This document shows positions 4,940-11,228 of a stretch of DNA of 11,228 nucleotides, one piece after another. A model generated the notes under the pieces. That model saw only the letters and a list, made by a program, of their open reading frames with translations, was not told the DNA's origin and searched no databases. The first letter of the stretch is position 1; each line of letters opens with the position of its first letter. The DNA lies in contig USIH01000063.1 in NCBI GenBank assembly GCA_900554705.1, forward strand, positions 1 through 11,228, in the 5' to 3' direction. The position numbers were made by a program, and so were the translations under genes. Origin of the DNA: an uncultured Eubacteriales bacterium (GTDB lineage Bacteria; Bacillota; Clostridia; Oscillospirales; Oscillospiraceae).

Positions 4940-6529
4940 TCAGTTCCCCCTCTTCAGGATCGTTCCGGCGCTTTGTTCGGAAAAAACGCCGTCGTGCAGC
5001 GCGACCGTTCCGCCGACGATGACATAGCGCATACCCTGCGCAAGTTGGCAGGGCGCCTCATAGGTGCCTGTTTCGTGCACCTGCGCGGGGTCAAACACAT
5101 TGATATCCGCGTCCAGCCCGACGGCAAGCGCGCCCTTTGCCTTCAGGCGGAGCGCCTGCGCGGGAAGCAGCGTCATTTTTTTGACCGCTTCCTCCAGAGA
5201 AAGCACGCCCTTTTCCCGCACAAAATGCTCCAGCAGGTGCGGGAAGGTGCCGTAAACGCGCGGGTGCGGCTTTCCTTCGGAGGGATAGGTGGCGTCGGAG
5301 ATAAGGTTGGAGAGCGGGGAGCGCAGAATGCGCGCGATGTCCTCCTCGGAGGCCATAAAGTCGATCATGGTGATCTCGCAGCGTTCGCTTACCAGCAGAT
5401 CGCAGCAGCAGTCAAGCGGATCCTTGCCGGTCTGCGCGGCGACCTGCGCGATGGACGACCCGAGGTAGGGGAGGTTTTCCGGACGGTACAGGCCGGTCAG
5501 ATAGATGCCGTCCCAACCGGCCAGACGCGCGATGTCGTCAAAGCCGACGCCGCTTTCAATGCGCTGCCGGAGCGCGCGCCGCGCGCCCGCGTCTTGCAGA
5601 CGACGGATCACCGCGTCAATGCCGCCCTCCAAAAAGTCCGGCGGCAGAATGTGGAGCAACTGCGTAGAACCGGCGGTGTACGGATAAACGTCGCAAGTCA
5701 CGTCAAGCCCCTCGTCACGGGCGCGCGTCAGAAGCGACAGCGCCTGCGGGATCTTCGTGCCCCAGTTTTCCTTGCCCATCGCCTTTAGGTGGCTGATGTG
5801 CAGCGGGAGCCGGAGCGCGCGGGCAACGGTCAGCATCTCCTCAACGGAGTCGACCACGCCGCCGCCCTCCTGCCGCATATGCACGGTCAGAGGAATGTTC
5901 TGCGCGGCAAGCGGCGATAGCGCGTAGATCAGCTCCTGCGTCGTATAGAAGCACTCCGGCGCATAGCCGAGGCCGAGCGAAACGCCCAACGCGCCGTCGG
6001 AGAGCGCCTGTTCCATTGCCGCGTGGATCGCGTGGTAGTGCGCCTCTTCCAGATGTGTCAGCGCGTAACCGGCGGCGTCGGCGCGCAGCGTGCCCGCGCC
6101 GACCAGCATCCCGACATGGAGCGGGAGCGGCGGCAGGGAGGAAAAATAGTCCGACAGACGCTGCGTGGCCGTGCGCGGGTCGATCGCGCCGCAGATCGGG
6201 TAGAGGTAGGAGAGAATCTCCGCCCGATGCGCTTGGCCGAAGGGGGCGAGCGAAAGCCCGCAGTTGCCGTTGACGATCGTCGTCAGTCCCTGCGCAAGCT
6301 CCGCCTTGCCGAAATCCGGACGAAACAGCGCCGCATCTGCGTGGCGGTGGATGTCGATAAAGCCCGGCGTTACGACCGCGCCCGACGCGTCAACGCGGCA
6401 GGCCGCCTCGCATGACGAAAGGTCGCCGATGGCGGCGATCTTGCCGCCCTGCACGCCGATGTCCGCGCGGTAAGCGGCGCGACCCGTGCCGTCGACCACG
6501 GTCCCGCCAAAAATCAGGAGATCAAGCAT
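4940..6529 (-). CDS. N-acyl-D-amino-acid deacylase family amidohydrolase
   Basis: This is a 529-residue amidohydrolase-superfamily protein of the D-aminoacylase group, which removes the acyl group from N-acyl-D-amino acids. Motifs in order: PGFIDIHRHAD with metal ligands His61 and His63; NGNCGLSLAP with Cys90, the distinctive metal-ligand cysteine of D-aminoacylases; His217 in VHMRQEG; His244/His247 in HISHLKAMG; DVYPYTAGST at 280-289; and SDATYPSEGKPHPRVYGTF with Asp412. The C-terminal beta-sandwich ends with the typical GLDADINVFDP. I chose the ATG at 6529 because homology begins at MLDLLIFGGTVVDGTG and an AGAAGG lies upstream. The frame stays open further upstream, but that part is Arg/Lys/Asn-rich promoter DNA. 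It is the first gene of an operon with a YgeY-type hydrolase. The natural substrate could be another N-acyl or N-carbamoyl amino acid. Confidence 0.92.
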   Translation of the reverse strand: MLDLLIFGGTVVDGTGRAAYRADIGVQGGKIAAIGDLSSCEAACRVDASGAVVTPGFIDIHRHADAALFRPDFGKAELAQGLTTIVNGNCGLSLAPFGQAHRAEILSYLYPICGAIDPRTATQRLSDYFSSLPPLPLHVGMLVGAGTLRADAAGYALTHLEEAHYHAIHAAMEQALSDGALGVSLGLGYAPECFYTTQELIYALSPLAAQNIPLTVHMRQEGGGVVDSVEEMLTVARALRLPLHISHLKAMGKENWGTKIPQALSLLTRARDEGLDVTCDVYPYTAGSTQLLHILPPDFLEGGIDAVIRRLQDAGARRALRQRIESGVGFDDIARLAGWDGIYLTGLYRPENLPYLGSSIAQVAAQTGKDPLDCCCDLLVSERCEITMIDFMASEEDIARILRSPLSNLISDATYPSEGKPHPRVYGTFPHLLEHFVREKGVLSLEEAVKKMTLLPAQALRLKAKGALAVGLDADINVFDPAQVHETGTYEAPCQLAQGMRYVIVGGTVALHDGVFSEQSAGTILKRGN

Positions 6530-6538
6530 AATTCTGCG

Positions 6539-6544
6539 CCTTCT
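6539..6544 (-). promoter_or_regulatory. Ribosome-binding site deciding the amidohydrolase start
   Basis: AGAAGG on the - strand lies nine bases before the ATG at 6529. It supports that start over upstream in-frame start codons, which would add 46 basic residues unlike anything in the family. Confidence 0.65.
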
Positions 6545-6559
6545 TTGTTTGTTTTTAAT

Positions 6560-6588
6560 ATTATTACACACTTTCCTCCGGAGTGCAA
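6560..6588 (-). promoter_or_regulatory. Putative sigma-A promoter for the amidohydrolase operon
   Basis: On the - strand, TTGCAC (6588-6583) and AATAAT (6565-6560) are separated by 17 bases, and a TG one base before the -10 gives an extended -10 element. The -10 matches consensus at five of six positions, the -35 only in its TTG. It points at the amidohydrolase gene with about 30 bases of leader. Position and AT-richness support it, but it has not been tested. Confidence 0.6.
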
Positions 6589-6607
6589 GACGGTTTTCGT
6601 TCTTCCG

Positions 6608-6636
6608 TTGCATTTTTGTCACTTTTATGATATACT
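6608..6636 (+). promoter_or_regulatory. Putative sigma-A promoter for thrH
   Basis: TTGCAT (6608-6613) and TATACT (6631-6636) are spaced by 17 bases, with TG at 6628-6629 forming an extended -10. The thrH ATG is at 6666, preceded by GGAGG at 6653-6657. The -35 starts only 20 bases from the -35 of the divergent promoter, so RNA polymerase or a regulator bound between them could affect both directions. Confidence 0.72.
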
Positions 6637-6665
6637 GAGCAAAAGAGCGCACGGAGGTAGGGAAC

Positions 6666-7268
6666 ATGGAGATCGTCTGCTTGGATATGGAAGGCGTTGT
6701 GACGCCGGAGATTTGGATCGCCTTTGCGGAGGCGACCGGAATCGACGAGCTGCGCCGTACGACACGCGATGAGCCGGACTATGACAAGCTGATGCGCTGG
6801 CGCATCGACCTGCTCAGGTCGCGCGGGATGGGCTTGCCGGAGATCCAGCGGGTGATCGGTTCGATCGAGCCGCTTTCGGGGGCAAAGGAATTTTTAGACG
6901 AGCTGCGCGCGCTGACGCAGGTCGTGATCCTGAGCGACACCTTCACGCAGTTTGCCATGCCGCTGATGAAAAAGCTGGGCTACCCGACGCTGCTGTGCAA
7001 CACGCTGACCGTCTCGCCCTCCGGCGAGATCCTCGGCCACCGAATGCGGACGGAGCACTCCAAGCGCACCACCGTCCGCGCGCTGCAAGCCATCGGCTAC
7101 GACACCATCGCCGCCGGCGACAGCTACAACGATCTTGAAATGCTTTTGGAGAGCAAGGCGGGCTTTCTCTTCCGGACGACGCCGGAGATCCGCGCGGCTT
7201 ACCCGCAGCTCCCCGCCTTTGACAGCTATGACGCGCTGCTTGGCGCGATTCGGAAACAACTGAGCTGA
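6666..7268 (+). CDS. thrH: ThrH-type HAD phosphatase (phosphoserine phosphatase / homoserine phosphotransferase)
   Basis: This 200-residue HAD-superfamily protein closely follows the pattern of Pseudomonas ThrH, which dephosphorylates phosphoserine and can transfer the phosphate to homoserine. Motif I is Asp7-Met-Glu9 in CLDMEGVVTPEIWIAFAE, motif II is Ser90 in VVILSDTF, Lys133 sits in the motif III position, and motif IV is GDSYND (151-156). The ATG has GGAGG at 6653-6657 and its own promoter, so it is a single-gene unit. It is flanked by the divergent amidohydrolase operon and the convergent hut operon. The role here, serine synthesis by phosphoserine hydrolysis or threonine-related phosphate transfer, cannot be decided from sequence. 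A link to one-carbon metabolism of the neighbouring hut genes through serine is possible. Confidence 0.9.
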   Translation: MEIVCLDMEGVVTPEIWIAFAEATGIDELRRTTRDEPDYDKLMRWRIDLLRSRGMGLPEIQRVIGSIEPLSGAKEFLDELRALTQVVILSDTFTQFAMPLMKKLGYPTLLCNTLTVSPSGEILGHRMRTEHSKRTTVRALQAIGYDTIAAGDSYNDLEMLLESKAGFLFRTTPEIRAAYPQLPAFDSYDALLGAIRKQLS

Positions 7269-7270
7269 AG

Positions 7271-7315
7271 AAACGGATCCATCCCGCTTTTGCCGGATGG
7301 ATCCGTTTTCTTTTT
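7271..7315. terminator. Intrinsic terminator between thrH and the hut operon
   Basis: A perfect 14-bp inverted repeat (7271-7284 with 7295-7308) with a 10-base apical part is followed on the + strand by a T-rich tract (TTTTCTTTTT, 7306-7315). It starts two bases after the thrH stop. The - strand regulator gene stops at 7314, so the hairpin can end both transcription units, though the U-tract on the - strand side is weaker. Confidence 0.9.
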
Positions 7316-8759
7316 ATGCCGGATCGAGCAGACGGACGGAGATGGACAAATAGAGCAGCTCCTCCGGATCTTCCAGCTCGGTGCCAAGCAGCTCACGAAT
7401 GCGCGCCAAGCGATAGAGCAGTGTGCTGCGATGAATGGAAAGCGCCTTCGCCGTTGTCGTGGCGTTCAGACTGCTGTCCAGATAGACACGGAGCGTGCGC
7501 CACAGGTCGGCGTCGTGCTCACGGTCGTAGGCTTGCAGCAGCGCGAGCCGCGGGTGGCAAACCATCTGCGCGGGAAGCTGCCGCGTCGCCTGATTGAGCA
7601 GATAGGGCAGCGCGACGGAATCAAAGCTGTGACAGGGACGCTGCGGGAAGAGCCGCTGCCCCGTTACGAGCGCGGCGCGCGCCTGTAAATATTGACGGCG
7701 CAGCATCGCGTGCCCCTGCATGGGGCGGCTGTGACCGGCCAGAAGGAAGTGGTCGCGCGCAAAGTCCGTCAGTGCCGCCGTTTCCTCCGCCTCCTGCGCA
7801 AGGTCGATGTAGCACACGGCCTGCTGCTCAAAGGGCAGGGCGCAGCACTTGGAAAATGTCCGCGTGACAAGTCTGCAAACGTGCTCCAGCGCGTCGACCT
7901 GCTTTGCCTGAAAGACGGCGCACAGGTATGTGTCCTGATCGTCCCAGCCCATGCGGCAGAGCTGACGGCTGACCTCCATCGGGTCTGCCGACCGATCTGT
8001 CAGAACGCGGTGGATCACGCTGCGCAGGTTGGTAAAGGAGCGGTCGATGCGCCGCTCTTCCTCCAAAAGGTAATTGAGCTTGCCCGCAAGCACGCGCAGC
8101 GCCCAGCCGTCGCTCTCGCGCAGCGGCCGGTGCAGCTCCCAGACGGACAGGCGGTGCGTTGCGACGCCGTCAGCCCAGAGGTTGAGATTGCACGAGCGGC
8201 AGGGCAGCAGTGCGGAGGAGAGCACAACGGGCGCTTCCGCCTCCAGCATGGCGCGGTAGTGCGCATCCTGCATCAGGCGGGCGGTCAGATCGAAGAGATT
8301 GTCCTGCGTCAGAAAATTGAGCGGCTCGGAGAGCGCCACACAGGAGCAGTCCGCGCTGACGACGCTGAGCGGATTGCCCAGAAGCGGCTGTGTCGCGGTC
8401 AGCAGTGCCTCGGGCTTCCCGTGAGAGAGCACGAGCGCGTCCAGCGCGGCAGACCACTGTTCCCAGCGATCCCAAAGGCGCTGCAAAAAGTTCATCAGTT
8501 GGTCTTCCCGTGCCTGCACGCAGATGCAGTTGACCGTCATGTCGGGCGGGCAGTCCGCCGGAAGCAGGACGCAGGCGCACGGCACCTGCGCAAAGGGTGC
8601 GGCGGAGGCGGCGAGGTAGAGCCTTCCTTCCTCCACCGGCTCCTCACGCCGGTAGAGCAGCGGACGCTCCAGCAGCAGCGGCGTCCCCAGCAGGTGATAG
8701 GCGGGCAGGGAGAACTGTGCGCGAAGCTCGTCTAAGAGCAGAGAAACAGGCAGTTTCAT
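7314..8759 (-). CDS. PucR-family transcriptional regulator
   Basis: This 481-residue regulator carries a C-terminal PucR-type helix-turn-helix, roughly residues 418-478. The segment DLWRTLRVYLDSSLNATTTA leads into the recognition region KALSIHRSTLLYRLARIREL and LLYLSISVRLL. PucR-type proteins control purine, amino-acid and nitrogen catabolism genes. The N-terminal 400 residues form a ligand-sensing region with no metal or enzyme motif that I can see, and they include several Cys (around the LPCRSCNLNLW segment). It follows fchA by 16 bases with GGAGG seven bases before the ATG, so it is the last gene of the hut operon and probably controls it. Whether it also acts at the divergent promoters near 6560-6636 is unknown. 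Confidence 0.9.
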   Translation of the reverse strand: MKLPVSLLLDELRAQFSLPAYHLLGTPLLLERPLLYRREEPVEEGRLYLAASAAPFAQVPCACVLLPADCPPDMTVNCICVQAREDQLMNFLQRLWDRWEQWSAALDALVLSHGKPEALLTATQPLLGNPLSVVSADCSCVALSEPLNFLTQDNLFDLTARLMQDAHYRAMLEAEAPVVLSSALLPCRSCNLNLWADGVATHRLSVWELHRPLRESDGWALRVLAGKLNYLLEEERRIDRSFTNLRSVIHRVLTDRSADPMEVSRQLCRMGWDDQDTYLCAVFQAKQVDALEHVCRLVTRTFSKCCALPFEQQAVCYIDLAQEAEETAALTDFARDHFLLAGHSRPMQGHAMLRRQYLQARAALVTGQRLFPQRPCHSFDSVALPYLLNQATRQLPAQMVCHPRLALLQAYDREHDADLWRTLRVYLDSSLNATTTAKALSIHRSTLLYRLARIRELLGTELEDPEELLYLSISVRLLDPA

Positions 8760-8775
8760 CCGAAAACCTCCACGT

Positions 8776-9399
8776 TTAGCTTAACTGCGCGAGCGTCTCG
8801 CGGTAGATTTCCTCGGAGAGCGCTTCGCAGCGGGCAAGAAGCGCCTGCCCCTCGGCAAAGGCGCGCTCGTCTCTGACGTGCTGGGAATTGAGATTAATCA
8901 GCACATTGAGCCATGCGCCGCGCACCGCCGCGCAGAGCGACAGCGCACCCACGGCAAAATCGCTCGCGGCATTCGTATTATACTTCCCGCGCAGGCCGTC
9001 GGCCAAGAGGAGCGTGTCGACCGCAAGGCGCATCATCTCGAGCGGAGAGGCGATGCACGCGCCGAGCGCCTCCTGCATCGCGCGGTCGCGCGATGCCTTT
9101 TCCTCCGGCGTTGCGCGCGGCAGCGCCATAGCCGCACCGAAGGCGTCGAAGGCCTCCGTGTCGCGCTGCATGGCGCGAAGGAACGCCTCCTGCAAGGCAT
9201 TCGCGCGCGCAAGCGCGGCGCGCGCCTCTTCTTCAAACGCCGCGTATTTTTTCCGGCCGACGGTCAGCGCGCAGACCATCGCCGTCAGCGCCGCGCCCAG
9301 CGCGCCTTCCAAGGCCGCAGCAGAGCCGCCGCCGGGCGCGGGCGCATCGGAGCCGAGCAGCGCCGTAAAGTCACGGACGGTATAATTCGAAAGCTCCAT
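8776..9399 (-). CDS. fchA: Formiminotetrahydrofolate cyclodeaminase
   Basis: This 207-residue protein matches the cyclodeaminase (FTCD C-terminal/FchA) family. It turns 5-formimino-tetrahydrofolate into 5,10-methenyl-tetrahydrofolate and ammonia. The hallmark is APAPGGGSAAALEGALGAAL (residues 19-38), and the rest is the expected all-helical fold with KYNTNAASDFAVGALSL at about 138-155 and NVLINLNS near 164-171. The length is that of the stand-alone bacterial enzyme, as opposed to the fused mammalian FTCD. It sits 4 bases after ftcD, with a GGAG seven bases before the ATG, and hands its product to the folate one-carbon pool. In anaerobes this can yield ATP through formate-tetrahydrofolate ligase. 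Confidence 0.95.
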   Translation of the reverse strand: MELSNYTVRDFTALLGSDAPAPGGGSAAALEGALGAALTAMVCALTVGRKKYAAFEEEARAALARANALQEAFLRAMQRDTEAFDAFGAAMALPRATPEEKASRDRAMQEALGACIASPLEMMRLAVDTLLLADGLRGKYNTNAASDFAVGALSLCAAVRGAWLNVLINLNSQHVRDERAFAEGQALLARCEALSEEIYRETLAQLS

Positions 9400-9403
9400 G
9401 GGC

Positions 9404-10315
9404 TTACTCCATGCCGATCAGGTGGTATTCCATCACCTGATCGCGGCAGTGAAAGTCCTCTAACTTCAGGTAGTATTCGGCGCAGTCCAGCAGTGCCTTG
9501 GCAGGCGTCATGCCGACAAGCTCACTGCCGATGATGCGCACGCCGTAGCGGTCGGCCAGCGCGCGGATCATTTCAAACACGTAGTAGATCGGCGTGCCCT
9601 CAAAATTGACCAGATTCATGGACACCTGCGCAATGTTGCGGTCTTCGAGCATAACGCCGATGGCTTTGCAGTAGCGGAAACCGCCGCCGGCCGCACGGAT
9701 CGCTCCGGCGATCTTTTTGGCGATCTCCAAGTCGGAGGTGTCCAAATTCACGTTATAGGCAATCAGCGGCATCCGCGCGCCGATGGCAATGATGCCCGCC
9801 GTCGGGTGGATCTTCCGCTCGCCGTAGTCCGGCGCCCACTCCGGCTGGAGCAGCTTTTCTGGCATACCCTCAAACTGCCCCTTGCGGCAGGTAGCAAGAT
9901 TGCGCCGCTCGGGACGGGTGGCGGAGTCCTCATAGAGGAAGGAGGGAACGGAAAGCTCTTCCCAGATGCGCTTTGCAACCTGTTTGGACAGCGCCACACA
10001 CTCTTCCAGCGTGACGTCCATCGTCGGCACGAAGGGAATGACGTCCGTTGCGCCCATGCGCGGATGTTGCCCGACGTGCTTGCGCATATCAATGCGTTCG
10101 GTTGCTTCCTTACAGAGCAGGAACGCCGCTTCGCCGATCCTCTCGGGGGCGCCGACCATCGTAAAGACGCAGCGGTTGTGGTCGCCGTCGGTCTGCACAT
10201 TGAGCAGCGTGCAGCCGGCAACGGAGGATGCCGTCTCCTTCAGCGCGGCAAAGGTCACGGGGTCACTCTGTTCGCTGACGGAAAAATTCGGGATACATTC
10301 GATCAGTTTTGCCAT
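9404..10315 (-). CDS. ftcD: Glutamate formimidoyltransferase
   Basis: This 303-residue enzyme transfers the formimino group of N-formimino-L-glutamate, the product of histidine degradation, to tetrahydrofolate, releasing glutamate. Recognisable stretches are LIECIPNFS at the N terminus, NVQTDGDHNRCVFT (39-52), and VGQHPRMGATDVIPFVP (81-97) with the presumed catalytic His84. Later come HPTAGIIAIGARMPLIAYNVNL in the middle and GSELVGMTP near the C terminus. This is the full N-terminal FTCD region without the cyclodeaminase domain, which is encoded separately by fchA 4 bases downstream. The start lies 3 bases after the hutI stop with a GGAGG about 8 bases upstream. Confidence 0.96.
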   Translation of the reverse strand: MAKLIECIPNFSVSEQSDPVTFAALKETASSVAGCTLLNVQTDGDHNRCVFTMVGAPERIGEAAFLLCKEATERIDMRKHVGQHPRMGATDVIPFVPTMDVTLEECVALSKQVAKRIWEELSVPSFLYEDSATRPERRNLATCRKGQFEGMPEKLLQPEWAPDYGERKIHPTAGIIAIGARMPLIAYNVNLDTSDLEIAKKIAGAIRAAGGGFRYCKAIGVMLEDRNIAQVSMNLVNFEGTPIYYVFEMIRALADRYGVRIIGSELVGMTPAKALLDCAEYYLKLEDFHCRDQVMEYHLIGME

Positions 10316-10318
10316 GGT

Positions 10319-11228
10319 TCATACCTCCAAAACGGTACCGCGTTTGATCACGGTCGATACAAGATTGCTTCCCATTCGGTAACAGATATAGTTCAGATCC
10401 GGCGCGTCCCAGAGTAGGAGATCCGCCTGCTTGCCGGCCTCCAGCGAGCCGATGCGCGCGGCACGGCCGATGGCCGCCGCGCCGTTGAGCGTGACGGCGG
10501 TGAGCACCTGCTCCGGTGTGAGACGGTATTTCAGACACCCGAGGTTCATCACAAGCTGCATATTGAGGCAGGGACAGGAGCCGGGGTTGAAGTCCGTGGC
10601 CATCGCCACGGGAACGCCCGCTTCGATCATCTTCGCGGCGGGCGCGTAGGCCGCGCCGAGATAAAAACTCGTGCAGGGGAGCAGGCAGGCGATCGCCCCG
10701 CCGCGCGCCATGCGCTCGATCCCCTCGTCGGGGCAGACGATCAGGTGTTCGGCGGAGATCGCGCCGAGATCGCCTGCAAGCTGAGAGCCGCCGATGGGGT
10801 CGATCTCGTCGGCATGGATTTTTGGGATCAGCCCATGGCGCTTGCCCGCCTCCAAGATCGCGCGGCTCTCCTCTGCGGAAAAGACGCCCGTTTCGCAAAA
10901 CACGTCGCAGAACTCTGCAAGCCCTTCGCGCGCGACGGCGGGGATCATCTCCTCGCACAGCGAGCGGATGTAGGCTGCGCGGTCGGCGCCCTTCGGAACG
11001 GCGTGCGCGCCCAAGAAGGTCGCCGCAAGCTCCACCGGCTGGCGCTCCTTGAGGTCGCGGATGGCGCGCAGCTCCTTTTGCTCTTCTTCGAGGCTCAGAC
11101 CGTAGCCGCTTTTCGCTTCGCAGGTGGTGGTGCCGAAACGAAGCATCTCGCGCAGCGCCCGTTCGGCTTTTTCCGCCAGCGCCTCCTGTGAGGCGGTGCG
11201 GCTTGCGTTTACCGTTGCGAGAATGCCG
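10319..11228 (-). CDS. hutI: Imidazolonepropionase, partial (N terminus outside window)
   Basis: This gene encodes imidazolonepropionase, the third enzyme of histidine degradation, which hydrolyses 4-imidazolone-5-propionate to N-formimino-L-glutamate. The visible 302 residues begin at the window edge with GILATVNASRTAS and run through FGTTTCEAKSGYGLSLEEE, KIHADEIDPIGGS (metal-ligand His and substrate Glu region), the TSFYLGAAYAP segment and ATDFNPGSCP with the metal-ligand Asp. About 100 N-terminal residues, including the first metal-binding HTH-like motif, lie outside. A Met at 11146 is internal because homology continues upstream of it. The gene directly precedes ftcD, so product and substrate flow match gene order. 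hutH and hutU are expected nearby but are not in the window. Confidence 0.96.
   Translation of the reverse strand, partial: GILATVNASRTASQEALAEKAERALREMLRFGTTTCEAKSGYGLSLEEEQKELRAIRDLKERQPVELAATFLGAHAVPKGADRAAYIRSLCEEMIPAVAREGLAEFCDVFCETGVFSAEESRAILEAGKRHGLIPKIHADEIDPIGGSQLAGDLGAISAEHLIVCPDEGIERMARGGAIACLLPCTSFYLGAAYAPAAKMIEAGVPVAMATDFNPGSCPCLNMQLVMNLGCLKYRLTPEQVLTAVTLNGAAAIGRAARIGSLEAGKQADLLLWDAPDLNYICYRMGSNLVSTVIKRGTVLEV

Noticed and set aside
3850..5022. A 390-codon + strand open frame opposite the YgeY-type hydrolase.
   Set aside because: It is a shadow frame of the well-conserved - strand gene, and its product is Arg/Ala-rich without domain features.
6530..6667. A 46-residue N-terminal extension of the amidohydrolase in the same open frame.
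   Set aside because: It is Arg/Lys/Asn-rich, covers the divergent promoter region, has no family homology, and a ribosome-binding site supports the ATG at 6529.
7692..8735. A 347-codon + strand open frame opposite the PucR gene.
   Set aside because: It is antisense to a recognisable regulator with a clear helix-turn-helix, and its own product resembles no protein family.
10319..11146. Treating the Met at 11146 as the start of hutI.
   Set aside because: The frame continues to the window edge with imidazolonepropionase-like sequence (GILATVNASR), so this Met is internal and the gene is partial.

Overview
The window reads as a GC-rich chromosomal segment from a Clostridia-type Firmicute, most likely an Oscillospiraceae-like gut or anaerobic fermenter. 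The grounds are strong GGAGG ribosome-binding sites, tight operons with ATGA overlaps, split formiminotransferase and cyclodeaminase genes, a PucR-type regulator and a YgeY-type hydrolase. The taxon is inference. Almost all of the window is coding, and no stretch above 300 bases lacks a gene.

Region 1 (1-3464, + strand) is the 3' part of a bacterial microcompartment (BMC) operon. Its order is BMC-H hexamer shell protein (5' end outside the window), BMC-P pentamer, a second near-identical BMC-H, a second BMC-P, a divergent DeoC-like aldolase, a canonical DeoC aldolase, and triosephosphate isomerase. It closes with a strong bidirectional hairpin terminator. The set fits the sugar-phosphate-utilising (SPU) class of BMC. 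Deoxyribose-5-phosphate would be cleaved to acetaldehyde, held by the shell, and glyceraldehyde-3-phosphate, which TpiA equilibrates with dihydroxyacetone phosphate. Both aldolases start with similar amphipathic helices that look like encapsulation peptides. The second aldolase ends in a ferredoxin-like CxxCxxCxxxCP tail. The first keeps the Schiff-base chemistry residues but has lost the standard phosphate-binding residues. These two oddities are the most interesting points here.

Region 2 (3468-6529, - strand) is an operon of an N-acyl-D-amino-acid deacylase-type amidohydrolase, a YgeY-type M20 metallohydrolase and a small unknown protein. A divergent promoter region (about 6530-6665) separates it from region 3 (6666-7310, + strand), a single thrH-type HAD phosphatase gene with its own promoter and bidirectional terminator.

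Region 4 (7314-11228, - strand) is a histidine-degradation (hut) operon: hutI (5' end outside the window), ftcD, fchA, then a PucR-family regulator. It converts imidazolonepropionate to formiminoglutamate, then to glutamate plus methenyl-tetrahydrofolate. Regions 2 and 4 together look like an amino-acid and N-acyl/formimino nitrogen-salvage neighbourhood next to the BMC. A functional link between them and the BMC is not shown by the sequence.
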